Shown: positions 1-7,500 of the stretch, in pieces | Position numbering within the stretch: the first letter of the stretch is position 1 | Layout: each line of letters starts with the position of its first letter | DNA from: Myxococcales bacterium | GTDB taxonomy: Bacteria; Myxococcota_A; Polyangia; Polyangiales; Polyangiaceae | NCBI GenBank assembly: GCA_016706225.1 | Contig: JADJKB010000008.1 | Coordinates: 496,001-560,000, forward strand | DNA length: 64,000 nt | Direction: 5' to 3' | Made by a program: the position numbers and the translations under genes | Notes under the pieces: model-generated | Told to the model about the DNA's origin: nothing | What the model saw: only the letters and a program-made list of their open reading frames with translations | Databases searched by the model: none

Positions 1-2
1 CG

Positions 3-113
3 GCGGCCAATCGTGTGCTCGAGAGCGTGGCGCTGCGCGGCGGCCCCAGTGAAGCGGACCGTGCTGCGTACTCCGGCGTCGAGTCGCTGTCGGTTCCGCC
101 GGCCGACAGCTGA
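3..113 (+). CDS. C-terminal end of an upstream gene (partial, unknown function)
   Basis: Only 36 codons are visible. The frame starting at base 3 is open from the window edge and closes with TGA, whose last base is also the first base of the next gene's ATG (TGATG overlap). That overlap is the main reason to believe this frame: it is the usual form of translational coupling in an operon. The tail ends in PPADS and has no recognisable motif. The gene is probably co-transcribed with the two FHA-domain genes that follow. Confidence 0.45.
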   Translation, partial: AANRVLESVALRGGPSEADRAAYSGVESLSVPPADS

Positions 114-859
114 TGGGTTACGCGCTCCGCTATCGCCAGCACGAGATCGAGCTCGTCCCCGGGCGGTTCGTGATCGGTCGGGCAGGTACCTGCCAGCTCG
201 CGCTCGACGATCCTCTGGCGTCTCGGGAGCACGCTGCAATCAGCGTCGGCGACACCGAGGTGAGCGTCGAAGACCTGGACAGCCGCAATGGCGTGAGCGT
301 CAACGAGACACGGATCGCGGGTCGCCGTGCCCTGGTGCCGGGCGACCGGGTGAGAATTGGCTCGCAAGAGCTGGTGCTGGTGTCCACGACAGCTTCCCCT
401 CGGCGTGCCGCGCGTGCCGCGCCGACCGCGCGCTTTGCCGTCTTCGGCGTCGTCGGTGGTTTGGCGGACAAGGCCTTCGCCCTGGGTCATGTGGACGAGG
501 CGGAGCGGCTGTTGGCAGGCCCGCTCGAGGAAATCGCGAGCCGTGCGGAGTCGGGCGCATTGGCCGACGCTGACACCGCAGAAAAGGTGGCCGCCTACGC
601 CACCCGCCTGGCGCTGGCGACGGGGAAGGGGGCCTGGGTGGACTACGTCGTGCGGCTCTATCACGCCTTGGGGCGCCCGCTGCCGACGGCGGTGGTCGAC
701 GTTTTGCACGAAGTATTACGCAAGGTCGCTGGGGTCGATCGCGGGAAGTTCCGTAGCTACATCGAGGCGCTGCAGGCGAAGGCCGGTGAGCTGGGTCCCG
801 CGGACCGCTTCATGGTCAGCCGCATCGAAGGACTCGAACGCGTGGTTCAGGCGCGCTGA
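113..859 (+). CDS. FHA-domain protein with a C-terminal helical domain
   Basis: A 248-residue cytoplasmic protein. Residues about 3-90 form a forkhead-associated domain with the expected landmarks: GRFVIGRAGTCQ (core GR), SREHA, and LDSRNGVSVN (the N-G turn). FHA domains bind phosphothreonine, so the protein is probably a phospho-dependent adaptor downstream of Hanks-type kinases. Residues about 115-245 form an alpha-helical domain that recurs in the next gene (shared patterns DEAERLL, YA.RLA.ATGK, WVDY, RPLP, RSYIE.L, RIEGLER). I do not recognise this second domain. The start overlaps the previous stop codon. There is no signal peptide or membrane segment. Confidence 0.85.
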   Translation: MGYALRYRQHEIELVPGRFVIGRAGTCQLALDDPLASREHAAISVGDTEVSVEDLDSRNGVSVNETRIAGRRALVPGDRVRIGSQELVLVSTTASPRRAARAAPTARFAVFGVVGGLADKAFALGHVDEAERLLAGPLEEIASRAESGALADADTAEKVAAYATRLALATGKGAWVDYVVRLYHALGRPLPTAVVDVLHEVLRKVAGVDRGKFRSYIEALQAKAGELGPADRFMVSRIEGLERVVQAR

Positions 860-948
860 GCCCGAAGAACTACGGGAGCCCTGGCGTCGCCGCGGGCCGC
901 TCGCAGTGGAATCGCCGCTCGGGTGGGGTATGGTTCAGGCTGACAACC

Positions 949-1821
949 GTGAGTGACGCGCGACGCACCGACCCGGTGGGGATACAGATCGGCCCGCCTG
1001 AACGGTCAGTGAGGTTCTCGATCCTCTACCGTGGTCATCGATTCGAGCTCAAACCCGGCACGCTGGTGGTCGGGCGTGGCACCGGGTGTCAGTTGGTCTT
1101 GGACGATGCGCTGGTGTCGCGCAAACACGCCGAGATCGAGGTGACCGCGTCGTCCGCGACGTTGGTGGACCTGGGCAGTGTCAACGGTGTGTTCGTCAAC
1201 GGAACGCGCGCGGGTGGACGGCAGGTGCTCGCCGATGGCGACAAGCTCGTGATCGGGCAGCAGGAGTTGACGCTGTTTGCCGCGGCCAATCCAACGCTGC
1301 TGCCGGAGTCGCCGACCGCACGCCTGAGCGCGGAGACCCTGGTCGGGCTCGAGTCGCCTCTCGCGCGGACCGCTGACGAGTCGGAGGCGACACATCAAGG
1401 GGACGCGCTGAGCTTGCTTGGTGGGGTCGTGGACAAGGTCCTGGCGCTGGGCCGCGGGGACGAGGCCGAGCGCATCCTCGGCAACTACCTGCGCAACTAT
1501 CTGGCGATGGCCCAACGTTCCCAGGCCGTTACCCCGGACGGCGCAGAACGGGCCGTCGCGTACGCGGTGAAGCTGGCGAGTGCGACGGGGAAAGCGGAGT
1601 GGGTCGACTATGGGTTCGCGCTCTACTCCGTGCTGAAACGCCCGCTTCCCAACGTGATCGTCGAGCAGCTTTACACGGTGCTCCGGCAGACCAAGGGCGT
1701 GGATCTCACTCTTCTTCGGAGCTACGTCGAGATCCTGCGCTCCGTTTCGGCGCGCTTGGGGCCGACCGAGCGGTTTCTGGCCCAGCGGATCGAGGGCCTC
1801 GAGCGCCTGGCTTCGGCGTGA
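949..1821 (+). CDS. FHA-domain protein, paralogue of the preceding gene
   Basis: A 290-residue paralogue of the FHA protein just upstream, started by GTG. The FHA domain lies at about residues 24-112 (GTLVVGRGTGCQ, SRKHAEIE, LGSVNGVFVN). A linker of about 40 residues rich in Ser/Thr/Glu follows, then the same helical domain (about residues 150-288) as its neighbour. The pair presumably arose by tandem duplication and diverged, and the proteins may bind different phosphorylated partners of one complex. The last 116 bases overlap the 3' end of the oppositely oriented DciA-like gene. A later start is possible, but the FHA domain would be unaffected. Confidence 0.85.
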   Translation: MSDARRTDPVGIQIGPPERSVRFSILYRGHRFELKPGTLVVGRGTGCQLVLDDALVSRKHAEIEVTASSATLVDLGSVNGVFVNGTRAGGRQVLADGDKLVIGQQELTLFAAANPTLLPESPTARLSAETLVGLESPLARTADESEATHQGDALSLLGGVVDKVLALGRGDEAERILGNYLRNYLAMAQRSQAVTPDGAERAVAYAVKLASATGKAEWVDYGFALYSVLKRPLPNVIVEQLYTVLRQTKGVDLTLLRSYVEILRSVSARLGPTERFLAQRIEGLERLASA

Positions 1822-2317
1822 GCCGCTCCGCGTTCGCCAGGGACTGACCCATCGCCTCGGCGATGACCGCCCGAAGCTCGGGGTCGTCCACCTTGGCGAG
1901 ACGCTCCTGGGCGTCGGCGGACAGGGCCACGGGTCTTGGCAGTCGGCGCGCTGGAGGTGGCTTGCTCCGCTCGGGTACCACCCCCGTACGAAAGCGAATC
2001 GAACGCACGGAGAGACCTCGGGCTACCAAACGCCCAACGATCTCTTCGGACAGGAATGACAACTCTTGAGCCCAAACCGGCGAGCTCACGACGACCGTGA
2101 GCACTCCGTTTTCGATGCCTCCGGGGGCCGTGCGCAGCGCAACGCGGTCGCCCGCGACTTCGCGCCAGGTCTCGTGGTCGAGTCCAACTCCGGCGCGGCG
2201 CGCGGCGGTGTCGCGCGCCTGGCCGAGCAAATCAGCCAGCGGCTCCGGGCCCGGACGCGCGCGCTTTTCCGCGAATGTGCGCGGTTGTCGCTTGTCGGTT
2301 GTCGGCCGCTTGACCAT
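1706..2317 (-). CDS. DciA-like protein (DUF721), putative helicase-loading factor
   Basis: A 203-residue protein with the DUF721/DciA core at about residues 25-105: a helix containing WREVAGDRVA, then LTVVVSSPVWAQELSFL and a helix ending in ...VRSIRFRTG. DciA is the ancestral loader of the replicative helicase DnaB in bacteria that lack DnaC; the core is a KH-like fold. The C-terminal about 70 residues are Pro/Arg/Ser-rich and look disordered. That tail lies opposite the end of the FHA gene, so its composition may be shaped by the shared DNA. The gene is divergent from the small gene at 2379. Confidence 0.75.
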   Translation of the reverse strand: MVKRPTTDKRQPRTFAEKRARPGPEPLADLLGQARDTAARRAGVGLDHETWREVAGDRVALRTAPGGIENGVLTVVVSSPVWAQELSFLSEEIVGRLVARGLSVRSIRFRTGVVPERSKPPPARRLPRPVALSADAQERLAKVDDPELRAVIAEAMGQSLANAERLTPKPGARGPRSAGPETARSAPSAPKRSAGSRRSSEEE

Positions 2318-2378
2318 GGGTTAGCCAAGTTAGCACGGCGCCCGACAGCCCAGGGCCGTCCGCTCGAGCCGAGAAGCG

Positions 2379-2744
2379 ATGCTCACGTTGCGACACGATC
2401 CATTTCCCTTCGAGGCGGTCCGCGACTTGATCGGGATCTTGCGAGCGCTCTACGCGGCGGAGCAACGCGGAGGTAGAGGCAGTCGTCGCGTGCGCGAGAT
2501 CACCGGGATCGGAATCGAGCTTCGCCGCGCGGTCGATCTGGCGCTCGAGCACGAGCCGGGAACGCTGGGTCACGCCGCGGCGTGGGACCGCGCCGAACGG
2601 GCGACCTCCGCGCTGACCGCTCTCGTGGATTCGACCACACCGATTTCGCCCACCCTCGAGGCCGCGGCGCGTCGGGTGCGGGAGGAGCCCGCGAGGCAGG
2701 CGGCCCGGGAGCAGGCCCGGGCGCGGCGCCGCGCTCGGGGGTGA
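2379..2744 (+). CDS. conserved hypothetical small helical protein
   Basis: A 121-residue protein that I do not recognise. It is predicted to be mostly helical and highly charged: an N-terminal part (RHDPFPFEAVRDLIGILRAL) continues into a middle with IGIELRRAVDLAL, and the C-terminus is a run of Arg/Ala/Gln/Glu (QAAREQARARRRARG). There is no signal peptide. The frame has normal codon use for this genome, and the spacing to the DciA-like gene (about 60 bases, divergent) suggests a shared promoter region. It might bind nucleic acid because of the basic tail, but that is a guess. Confidence 0.6.
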   Translation: MLTLRHDPFPFEAVRDLIGILRALYAAEQRGGRGSRRVREITGIGIELRRAVDLALEHEPGTLGHAAAWDRAERATSALTALVDSTTPISPTLEAAARRVREEPARQAAREQARARRRARG

Positions 2745-2788
2745 GCGGGGGTTCGGGTCTTTTGCGGGTCGCTCTTGACTTCTAGAAA

Positions 2789-2808
2789 CGGAATGAATAT
2801 TCACTCCG
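2789..2808. promoter_or_regulatory. palindromic operator 1, probable TetR-type binding site
   Basis: A 20-base inverted repeat, GGAATGAATATTCACTCC with one flanking C/G pair, has nine of ten half-site pairs matching. It covers the ATG of the regulator gene. A second copy with the same half-sites lies before the SDR gene. The length and symmetry fit a TetR-family dimer, and its position predicts autorepression. Confidence 0.6.
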
Positions 2809-3386
2809 GCGTGGCGCTGACCCAGGACACCGGCAAACACGACGCCATCCTCGATGCGGCGGTCGAGCTGTTCGCCGAGCGGGGTTTTCACGGCACGGCG
2901 GTCCCGCTGGTCGCCGAGCGCGCCCATGTGGGGGCGGGCACCGTGTACCGCTATTTCGAGAGCAAAGAAGCTCTGGTCAATGCCCTGTTTCGCCGGGAAA
3001 AACAGCAATTTCTGGCGGCGCTGATGGGGGACTTTCCCGTCAATGCGGCGCCGCGGGAGCAGTTCCGTGAGCTCTGGCGCCGGATGCGCCGGTTTGCCGA
3101 GGAGCGCCCGGCATCCGCGATGTTCCTGGAGCTTCACCACCACGCCCCGTACCTGGACGAGCAGAGCCGCCAGCTGGAAAATAGCGGAATGGAGCTGTTT
3201 TATAGCTTCATTCGCGGTGCGCAGGAGCGGCAGGCCCTCAAGCCCATCGCCCCCGAGATCCTGGCGGCCGTCGTTCACGGCGCTTTCACGGGCGTCGCGA
3301 AGGCCGCCATGACCGGCCAGCTCGCTGCCGTCACCGAGCCGATGGACCTGGCCGAAGCATGCCTCTGGGAAGCGGTCCGGCTCTAG
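2793..3386 (+). CDS. TetR/AcrR-family transcriptional regulator
   Basis: About 197 residues. The N-terminal helix-turn-helix is typical of the family: DAILDAAVELFAERGFHGT then VAERAHVGAGTVYRYFESKE. The C-terminal ligand domain is helical and unassigned, which is normal for TetR proteins. The start is uncertain: TTG 2775 and ATG 2793 are in frame, but the ATG lies inside the palindromic operator, and GTG 2811 just beyond it would leave about ten residues before the first helix, the usual family length. The regulator is followed by an SDR gene that carries the same operator, so it most likely represses itself and that enzyme in response to a small hydrophobic ligand. Confidence 0.9.
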   Translation: MNIHSGVALTQDTGKHDAILDAAVELFAERGFHGTAVPLVAERAHVGAGTVYRYFESKEALVNALFRREKQQFLAALMGDFPVNAAPREQFRELWRRMRRFAEERPASAMFLELHHHAPYLDEQSRQLENSGMELFYSFIRGAQERQALKPIAPEILAAVVHGAFTGVAKAAMTGQLAAVTEPMDLAEACLWEAVRL

Positions 3387-3432
3387 AGCCGTGAGCCGGC
3401 CAAGGATGACGGGCGAAGCTACGTGAGTCTTG

Positions 3433-3450
3433 GGAATGAACATTCATTCC
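3433..3450. promoter_or_regulatory. palindromic operator 2, upstream of the SDR gene
   Basis: The 18-base inverted repeat GGAATGAACATTCATTCC has eight of nine pairs matching and agrees with operator 1 at 16 of 18 positions. It lies 38 bases before the SDR start codon, where bound repressor would block RNA polymerase. The implied consensus is GGAATGAATATTCATTCC. Confidence 0.65.
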
Positions 3451-3487
3451 GACTCGAGCTCGAAGAGAGAAAAGGGAGCAACCGACA

Positions 3488-4402
3488 ATGGCAAAATCAC
3501 AAATCGTTCTGGTGACTGGGGCAACGGCGGGGATCGGGCGCGAGGTCGCGCTGCACCTCGCGCGGCGTGGCATGCAGGTGTTTGCGACGGGGCGGCGCCA
3601 GCACGCCCTCGACGAGCTGAAACAGGAGGCCCGCGAGCTCGACCTGCACACGCTGCGCTTGGACGTGACCGACGCCGAGTCGATCCAGGCGGCGCGGGCG
3701 GAGATCGAGCGCATCACCGACGGCCACGGCGTCGACGTGCTGGTCAACAACGCGGGGTTCGGCATCGCAGCGCCGCTGGTCGAGGCATCGGACGCCGATG
3801 TTCGGGCGCAGTACGAGACCAACGTGTTCGGGCTGCTGGCGATGACGCGCGCCTTCACTCCGGCGATGCTCGCGCGGCGGTCGGGTCGTGTCATCAACGT
3901 GAGCAGCATCGGCGGTCGAGTGACCTTGCCGTTTTTTGGCGCCTACAACTCGACGAAGTTTGCCGTTGAGTCCTTGTCCGATGCGATGCGGCGTGAGCTT
4001 CAGCCGCTCGGCATCCGCGTGTCCATCATCGAGCCGGGAGTGATTCGCAGTGAGTTTGCCGAGAAATCCATGACCTTCGTAGACAGCCGTTCGTCCGCGG
4101 ATCAGTCGCCGTTTGCCGATGTGTACGCGGGTGCCCAGGCGATTCGTGCAAGCTTCGAGGCCACCGCCGTCGGTCCGGAGGTCATCGCGCGCGCTGTGGA
4201 GCGAGCCATCACCGCGCGCCGCCCCAAGGCCCGCTACGTCGCCCCGGCGGCGGCCCGCTCGTTCTTGGTCCTGGCGGCGGTGCTCCCGACGGCGTGGTTG
4301 GACGCGCTCATGATCTGGGGACTCGCTCGACTGGGGCGCATGCAGCGACCCGCAAAGACGCCGGCCCTCGACGCTGGGGCGCCGAGCGTGTCGTCGGGCT
4401 GA
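3488..4402 (+). CDS. short-chain dehydrogenase/reductase (SDR)
   Basis: A 304-residue classical SDR: the cofactor-binding TGATAGIG motif at about residues 10-17, NNAGFG at about 92, the catalytic Ser in INVSSIGG and the Tyr/Lys pair in YNSTK. Arg residues after the second strand (ATGRR) favour NADP(H). The C-terminus is about 50 residues longer than in minimal SDRs and hydrophobic (SFLVLAAVLPTAWLDALMIW), so it may associate with membrane, as in some lipid- or steroid-acting members. The substrate cannot be told from sequence. The start has a purine-rich ribosome-binding site (AAAGGGAG). The upstream palindrome links its expression to the TetR regulator. Confidence 0.9.
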   Translation: MAKSQIVLVTGATAGIGREVALHLARRGMQVFATGRRQHALDELKQEARELDLHTLRLDVTDAESIQAARAEIERITDGHGVDVLVNNAGFGIAAPLVEASDADVRAQYETNVFGLLAMTRAFTPAMLARRSGRVINVSSIGGRVTLPFFGAYNSTKFAVESLSDAMRRELQPLGIRVSIIEPGVIRSEFAEKSMTFVDSRSSADQSPFADVYAGAQAIRASFEATAVGPEVIARAVERAITARRPKARYVAPAAARSFLVLAAVLPTAWLDALMIWGLARLGRMQRPAKTPALDAGAPSVSSG

Positions 4403-4537
4403 GCGGGGTGGCCCGAGAAGCCAGTAAATTGGCCGGCCCGGTCAACGACATCGTCAACCCCGCGGTGCCACAGTCCCGTTGCCGCCGGGTCCCGCGCGAG
4501 AAGCGGGGGTCCCCAGGCGAGCGGGAGTGATGCTCGG

Positions 4538-5992
4538 ATGACGAAACTCGGATTGTCGGGGGCGCTCGCGGTGTTGTTCGTTGGGTTGGGGGCCTGCGGT
4601 GGAGAGCCGGACGCCGGGACTTCGTTCGAGCGTCTGACGCCAGCGCCCAAGTTCGACGGCGATCCGGCCAACCAGGCGGTGTTCGCGGTCGACGTTTCGT
4701 TCTGGGAGACCCCGCTCTCTCAGAGCGAAATGGACTGTTACTGGGACTCCGGCGTGCGCCACGTCGTCGTTGGCACGCAGGTGGATTACATCACGCGCGA
4801 GCAGCTGGAGATGGCGGTCTCGCGGGGCATGACCGTCGATGCTTATGTCTACCTGTACTGGGACATGGACATCACGGCCCAGGTCAAGCAGGCGTTCGCG
4901 CGGGTCTCCGGCTTCCCGATCGGGCGCATGTGGCTCGACGTCGAGCAGGATCCGGGCGGGCGGGGGGCCAACACCCTGATCGCCGCCGTCCAACAAGCGG
5001 TGGCGGTGTGTCAGGCCCAGGGCACGGCGGAATGTGGGATCTATACGGGTCCTGGTTACTGGCGGACGCACATGAACGACACCACGGCGTTCAGCGATCT
5101 GATGCTCTGGTGGGCGCACTACGACAACAAGACCTCGCTCTCCACCTGGGCCGCAGATCAGTTCGGCGGCTGGAAGAAGCCCGTTGCCAAGCAGTTTGCG
5201 ACCAAGCCCTTGTGCGGTGTGGGCGGTACCGACTGGAACACCATGCAAGTCACGGCGACCCCCAGCGTGGTCGTGGATCGCACGCCCGCGCCCGACACCG
5301 GACAAGCGCCGGTTGCGCCAGCCGGGCTCTGGCCGCCGAACGGTGCGGTGTTGCCGGTCGAATACGCGAAGCTGATGTCCGCCCTCGTGCCCGGCGCGAA
5401 GAACTACGAGATCGGGGTGGAGCGTTGGACCGGGGCGGCGTGGATCCCCTATTTTGCCTGGAAGAACGCCAACGCCTTCATCAAGATGCACCCATCGATC
5501 CCGAACAACTTCTATCGCTTCCGCGTGCGCGCCCAGAACACTCAGGGCTGGGGCGGGTGGTCCGAGTGGTCCGCGTTCGAGTACGGAAAGTACCTGGGAA
5601 CCCCGCCGAGCGCGGGCACACCGGTCGCGCCGGGCGCGGACGCGGGCCCACCGCCGACGTCGGACGGCGGGCCACCCCCGGTCGCGGATGCAGGCGCGCC
5701 GCCGCCGGCGACCAATGGTCCAACCAACCTCACTCCAGAATCCGGTGTGCTGATCAGCACGTCGAGCGTCACGCTCGCCTGTGCGCCTGTGATCGGCGCG
5801 ACTGCTTACGAGTTTGCGATCGAGCCGCAGGCTCAGAGCGCGTGGGCGCCCTACTTCACCTACTCGAACACGCTTCCGTCGCGCACGTTCTACCCCAAGA
5901 CCCACGGCGCGGGTTATCGCTGGCGGGTGCGCGCAAAACAGGCCGGCGGCTTCGGAGAGTGGTCCGCGTACTCCACCTTCCAATTCAAATGA
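4538..5992 (+). CDS. lipoprotein with GH25-like TIM-barrel domain and two C-terminal FN3-like repeats
   Basis: A 484-residue lipoprotein. The signal peptide ends in the lipobox VGLGAC (Cys about 20). Residues about 45-250 look like a glycoside-hydrolase-25-type barrel: FAVDVSFWE, a strand with VDAYVYLYWD, RMWLDVEQ (probable catalytic acid Asp/Glu on the strand end), GIYTGPGYW, and LWWAHYD. This is the fold of Chalaropsis-type lysozymes. Two repeats follow, at about 275-350 and 400-484 (KNYEIGVERW..AWIPYFAW and YEFAIEPQ..AWAPYFTY, both ending in a W-S-W/Y-S aromatic pattern), separated by a Pro/Ala/Gly/Asp linker. It is probably an outer-membrane or periplasmic protein acting on peptidoglycan or another glycan; enzyme activity is inferred. 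Confidence 0.7.
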   Translation: MTKLGLSGALAVLFVGLGACGGEPDAGTSFERLTPAPKFDGDPANQAVFAVDVSFWETPLSQSEMDCYWDSGVRHVVVGTQVDYITREQLEMAVSRGMTVDAYVYLYWDMDITAQVKQAFARVSGFPIGRMWLDVEQDPGGRGANTLIAAVQQAVAVCQAQGTAECGIYTGPGYWRTHMNDTTAFSDLMLWWAHYDNKTSLSTWAADQFGGWKKPVAKQFATKPLCGVGGTDWNTMQVTATPSVVVDRTPAPDTGQAPVAPAGLWPPNGAVLPVEYAKLMSALVPGAKNYEIGVERWTGAAWIPYFAWKNANAFIKMHPSIPNNFYRFRVRAQNTQGWGGWSEWSAFEYGKYLGTPPSAGTPVAPGADAGPPPTSDGGPPPVADAGAPPPATNGPTNLTPESGVLISTSSVTLACAPVIGATAYEFAIEPQAQSAWAPYFTYSNTLPSRTFYPKTHGAGYRWRVRAKQAGGFGEWSAYSTFQFK

Positions 5993-5997
5993 ACGGC

Positions 5998-6013
5998 GCC
6001 TGGCGGCCCAGGC
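5998..6013. terminator. bidirectional terminator-like hairpin between convergent genes
   Basis: GCCTGG-CGGC-CCAGGC forms a perfect six-pair stem with a four-base loop, just between the stop codons of the GH25-like lipoprotein and ada, which converge here. No T-run follows, so the hairpin may act with Rho or only protect 3' ends. Confidence 0.4.
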
Positions 6014-6024
6014 AGTCGTGAACT

Positions 6025-7101
6025 TCAACCGCGCTCGCGCGCCTGAAGCGCACGTTTGCGCTCGATGCCCCAACGATAGCCTGACGAACTGCCGTCCAAG
6101 CGCACGACACGGTGGCAGGGGATGGCGACCGCCAGGGGGTTTTCGGCGCACGCGTGCGCCACGGCCCGGACCGCTCGTGGCGCGCCGACGAGCTTCGCGA
6201 GCTCGGTGTAGCTGAGCGTCGTGCCGACCGGCACTGCGGACAGTGCGCTCCACACCCGTTCCTGAAACGCCGTGCCGCGGATATCGAGGGGCAGCCGAGT
6301 GCCGAGCTTGGGATCGTCGACGAGCCCGACCACCAGCCCGACTAGGCGCTCGAACTCGGCGTCCGCGCCGAGCAGCCGCGCGTGAGGGAAACGAGCTTCC
6401 AGCTCGCGAACCAACGGCGCCGGCTCGTTGCCCAGCGAAATGGCGCAGATCCCCCGGACGGTGGCGGCGACCAGGATGGCTCCGAGGGAGCACTGGCCCA
6501 CGGCGAACCGGATCTCGTCGCCTGCGCCGCCGCCGCGGAACTGGCTCGGGGTCATGCCGAGACGTGCGGTGGACTCGGCGTAGAAGCGCCCAGACGAGCC
6601 GTAGCCGGCATCGTAGAGGGCGTCGGTCACCGTGCGCTGCCGCGTGAGCTCGCCTCGAGCGCGACTCGCGCGATGGGCCGCAGCATAGGCTCTGGGCGTC
6701 ACGCCGGTGACGGATTTGAACATGCGCTGCACGTGACCAGGGCTCGTCCCGGTGTGTGCGGCGAGCACGTCGAGGGTCAGTAGTTCGGCGCTGTCCTCGA
6801 TCAGGCGACACAGCGCGGCGACCTCGGCTGCGCGCCGTTCGGCGGGCGGCGGCTCATCGGGACGGCAGCGCTTGCATGGGCGAAACCCAGCGCGCGCTGC
6901 TGCCTCCGCCGACTCGTGGAACCGAACGTGCTCGGATCTTGCTCGGCGCGCGCCGCACGACGGACGGCAGTACACCCCCGTCGTCGCGACCGAGTAGAAG
7001 AATGTGTCATCGGCGTTCGCATCGCGGGTGTGGATGGCGCGAAAGCGGGCGTCCGCTTGGAGCGCGGCCGACGTTCGATCCGAGTCTCGGGCCTGGGGCA
7101 T
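6025..7101 (-). CDS. ada: Ada: methylphosphotriester-DNA/O6-methylguanine methyltransferase and activator
   Basis: A 358-residue full-length Ada. The N-terminal zinc domain carries Cys45, Cys49, Cys76 and Cys79 (GVYCRPSC, CKRC); the first accepts methyl groups from phosphotriesters and switches the protein to an activator. An AraC-type helix-turn-helix occupies about residues 95-200. The C-terminal suicide methyltransferase has the AIPCHRV active site (Cys329), with the helical DNA-binding segment RAVRAVAHACAENPLA before it. The protein repairs alkylated DNA and induces its own regulon. No alkB or alkA gene is adjacent. Confidence 0.95.
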   Translation of the reverse strand: MPQARDSDRTSAALQADARFRAIHTRDANADDTFFYSVATTGVYCRPSCGARRARSEHVRFHESAEAAARAGFRPCKRCRPDEPPPAERRAAEVAALCRLIEDSAELLTLDVLAAHTGTSPGHVQRMFKSVTGVTPRAYAAAHRASRARGELTRQRTVTDALYDAGYGSSGRFYAESTARLGMTPSQFRGGGAGDEIRFAVGQCSLGAILVAATVRGICAISLGNEPAPLVRELEARFPHARLLGADAEFERLVGLVVGLVDDPKLGTRLPLDIRGTAFQERVWSALSAVPVGTTLSYTELAKLVGAPRAVRAVAHACAENPLAVAIPCHRVVRLDGSSSGYRWGIERKRALQARERG

Positions 7102-7273
7102 GACCCGAAGCTAGCTGCGAGACGCCCTTCGGGCACTCCGATTCTGGTTCTCGAATCCAGCGGAACGCGGGAGTTCTCAGTCTTCGCTGTCCCAGTCGAG
7201 ATCGAGCTCCGATGGATCCTCGCGCCGCGTCGGTGTCCGGGAGTCTCTCCACGGACCCGGCAGGGTCAGGGCG

Positions 7274-7319
7274 CCGGCCACCGTCGGCGGCCGGTCGCGG
7301 ACGCGGCCTCGGTTTTTTT
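7274..7319 (+). terminator. GC-rich hairpins followed by seven T's, upstream of tRNA-Leu
   Basis: Competing stems CCGGCC/GGCCGG (7274-7294) and GGCCG/CGGCC (7289-7308) precede a run of seven T's at 7313-7319, the only classical intrinsic-terminator shape I find. No plus-strand gene ends upstream, because ada is divergent. It may end a short unannotated RNA or insulate the tRNA promoter. The rest of the ada-tRNA gap (7102-7370) shows nothing else certain. Confidence 0.4.
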
Positions 7320-7350
7320 CGAACGGGTACCGCTGGGCACCCGGATCGGC

Positions 7351-7356
7351 TATAGA
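7351..7356 (+). promoter_or_regulatory. possible -10 element of the tRNA-Leu promoter
   Basis: TATAGA lies about 15 bases before the tRNA 5' end and is the only AT-rich hexamer in the area. I see no convincing -35 hexamer at the right distance, so this is a weak call. Confidence 0.3.
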
Positions 7357-7370
7357 GCGCCGGTCTCGAA

Positions 7371-7454
7371 GCCGAAGTGGCGGAATTGGCAGACGCGGCG
7401 GATTCAAAATCCGCTTCTCGCAAGGGAGTGTGGGTTCAAGTCCCTCCTTCGGCA
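7371..7454 (+). tRNA. tRNA-Leu(CAA)
   Basis: An 84-nt class II tRNA. The acceptor stem GCCGAAG pairs perfectly with CTTCGGC and the discriminator is A. The anticodon stem GCGGA/TCCGC encloses a loop with anticodon CAA at 7405-7407, reading UUG. The D-arm has the GGCGGAATTGGCAGAC pattern typical of leucine tRNAs, a long variable arm follows (CTTCTCGCAAGGGAGTG), and the T-loop is GGTTCAAGTCC. The 3' CCA is not encoded (CCG follows), so it must be added by CCA-adding enzyme. Confidence 0.95.
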
Positions 7455-7500
7455 CCGGCTTCGCCGCGCACGTACCGCGTGCGCGGCGAAGCGTTGGTTT

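Noticed and set aside
4454..6811. 785-codon minus-strand reading frame across the GH25-like lipoprotein and ada
   Set aside because: Arg/Pro/Ala-rich, no domain, and it lies over two well-supported genes; typical of GC-rich antisense.
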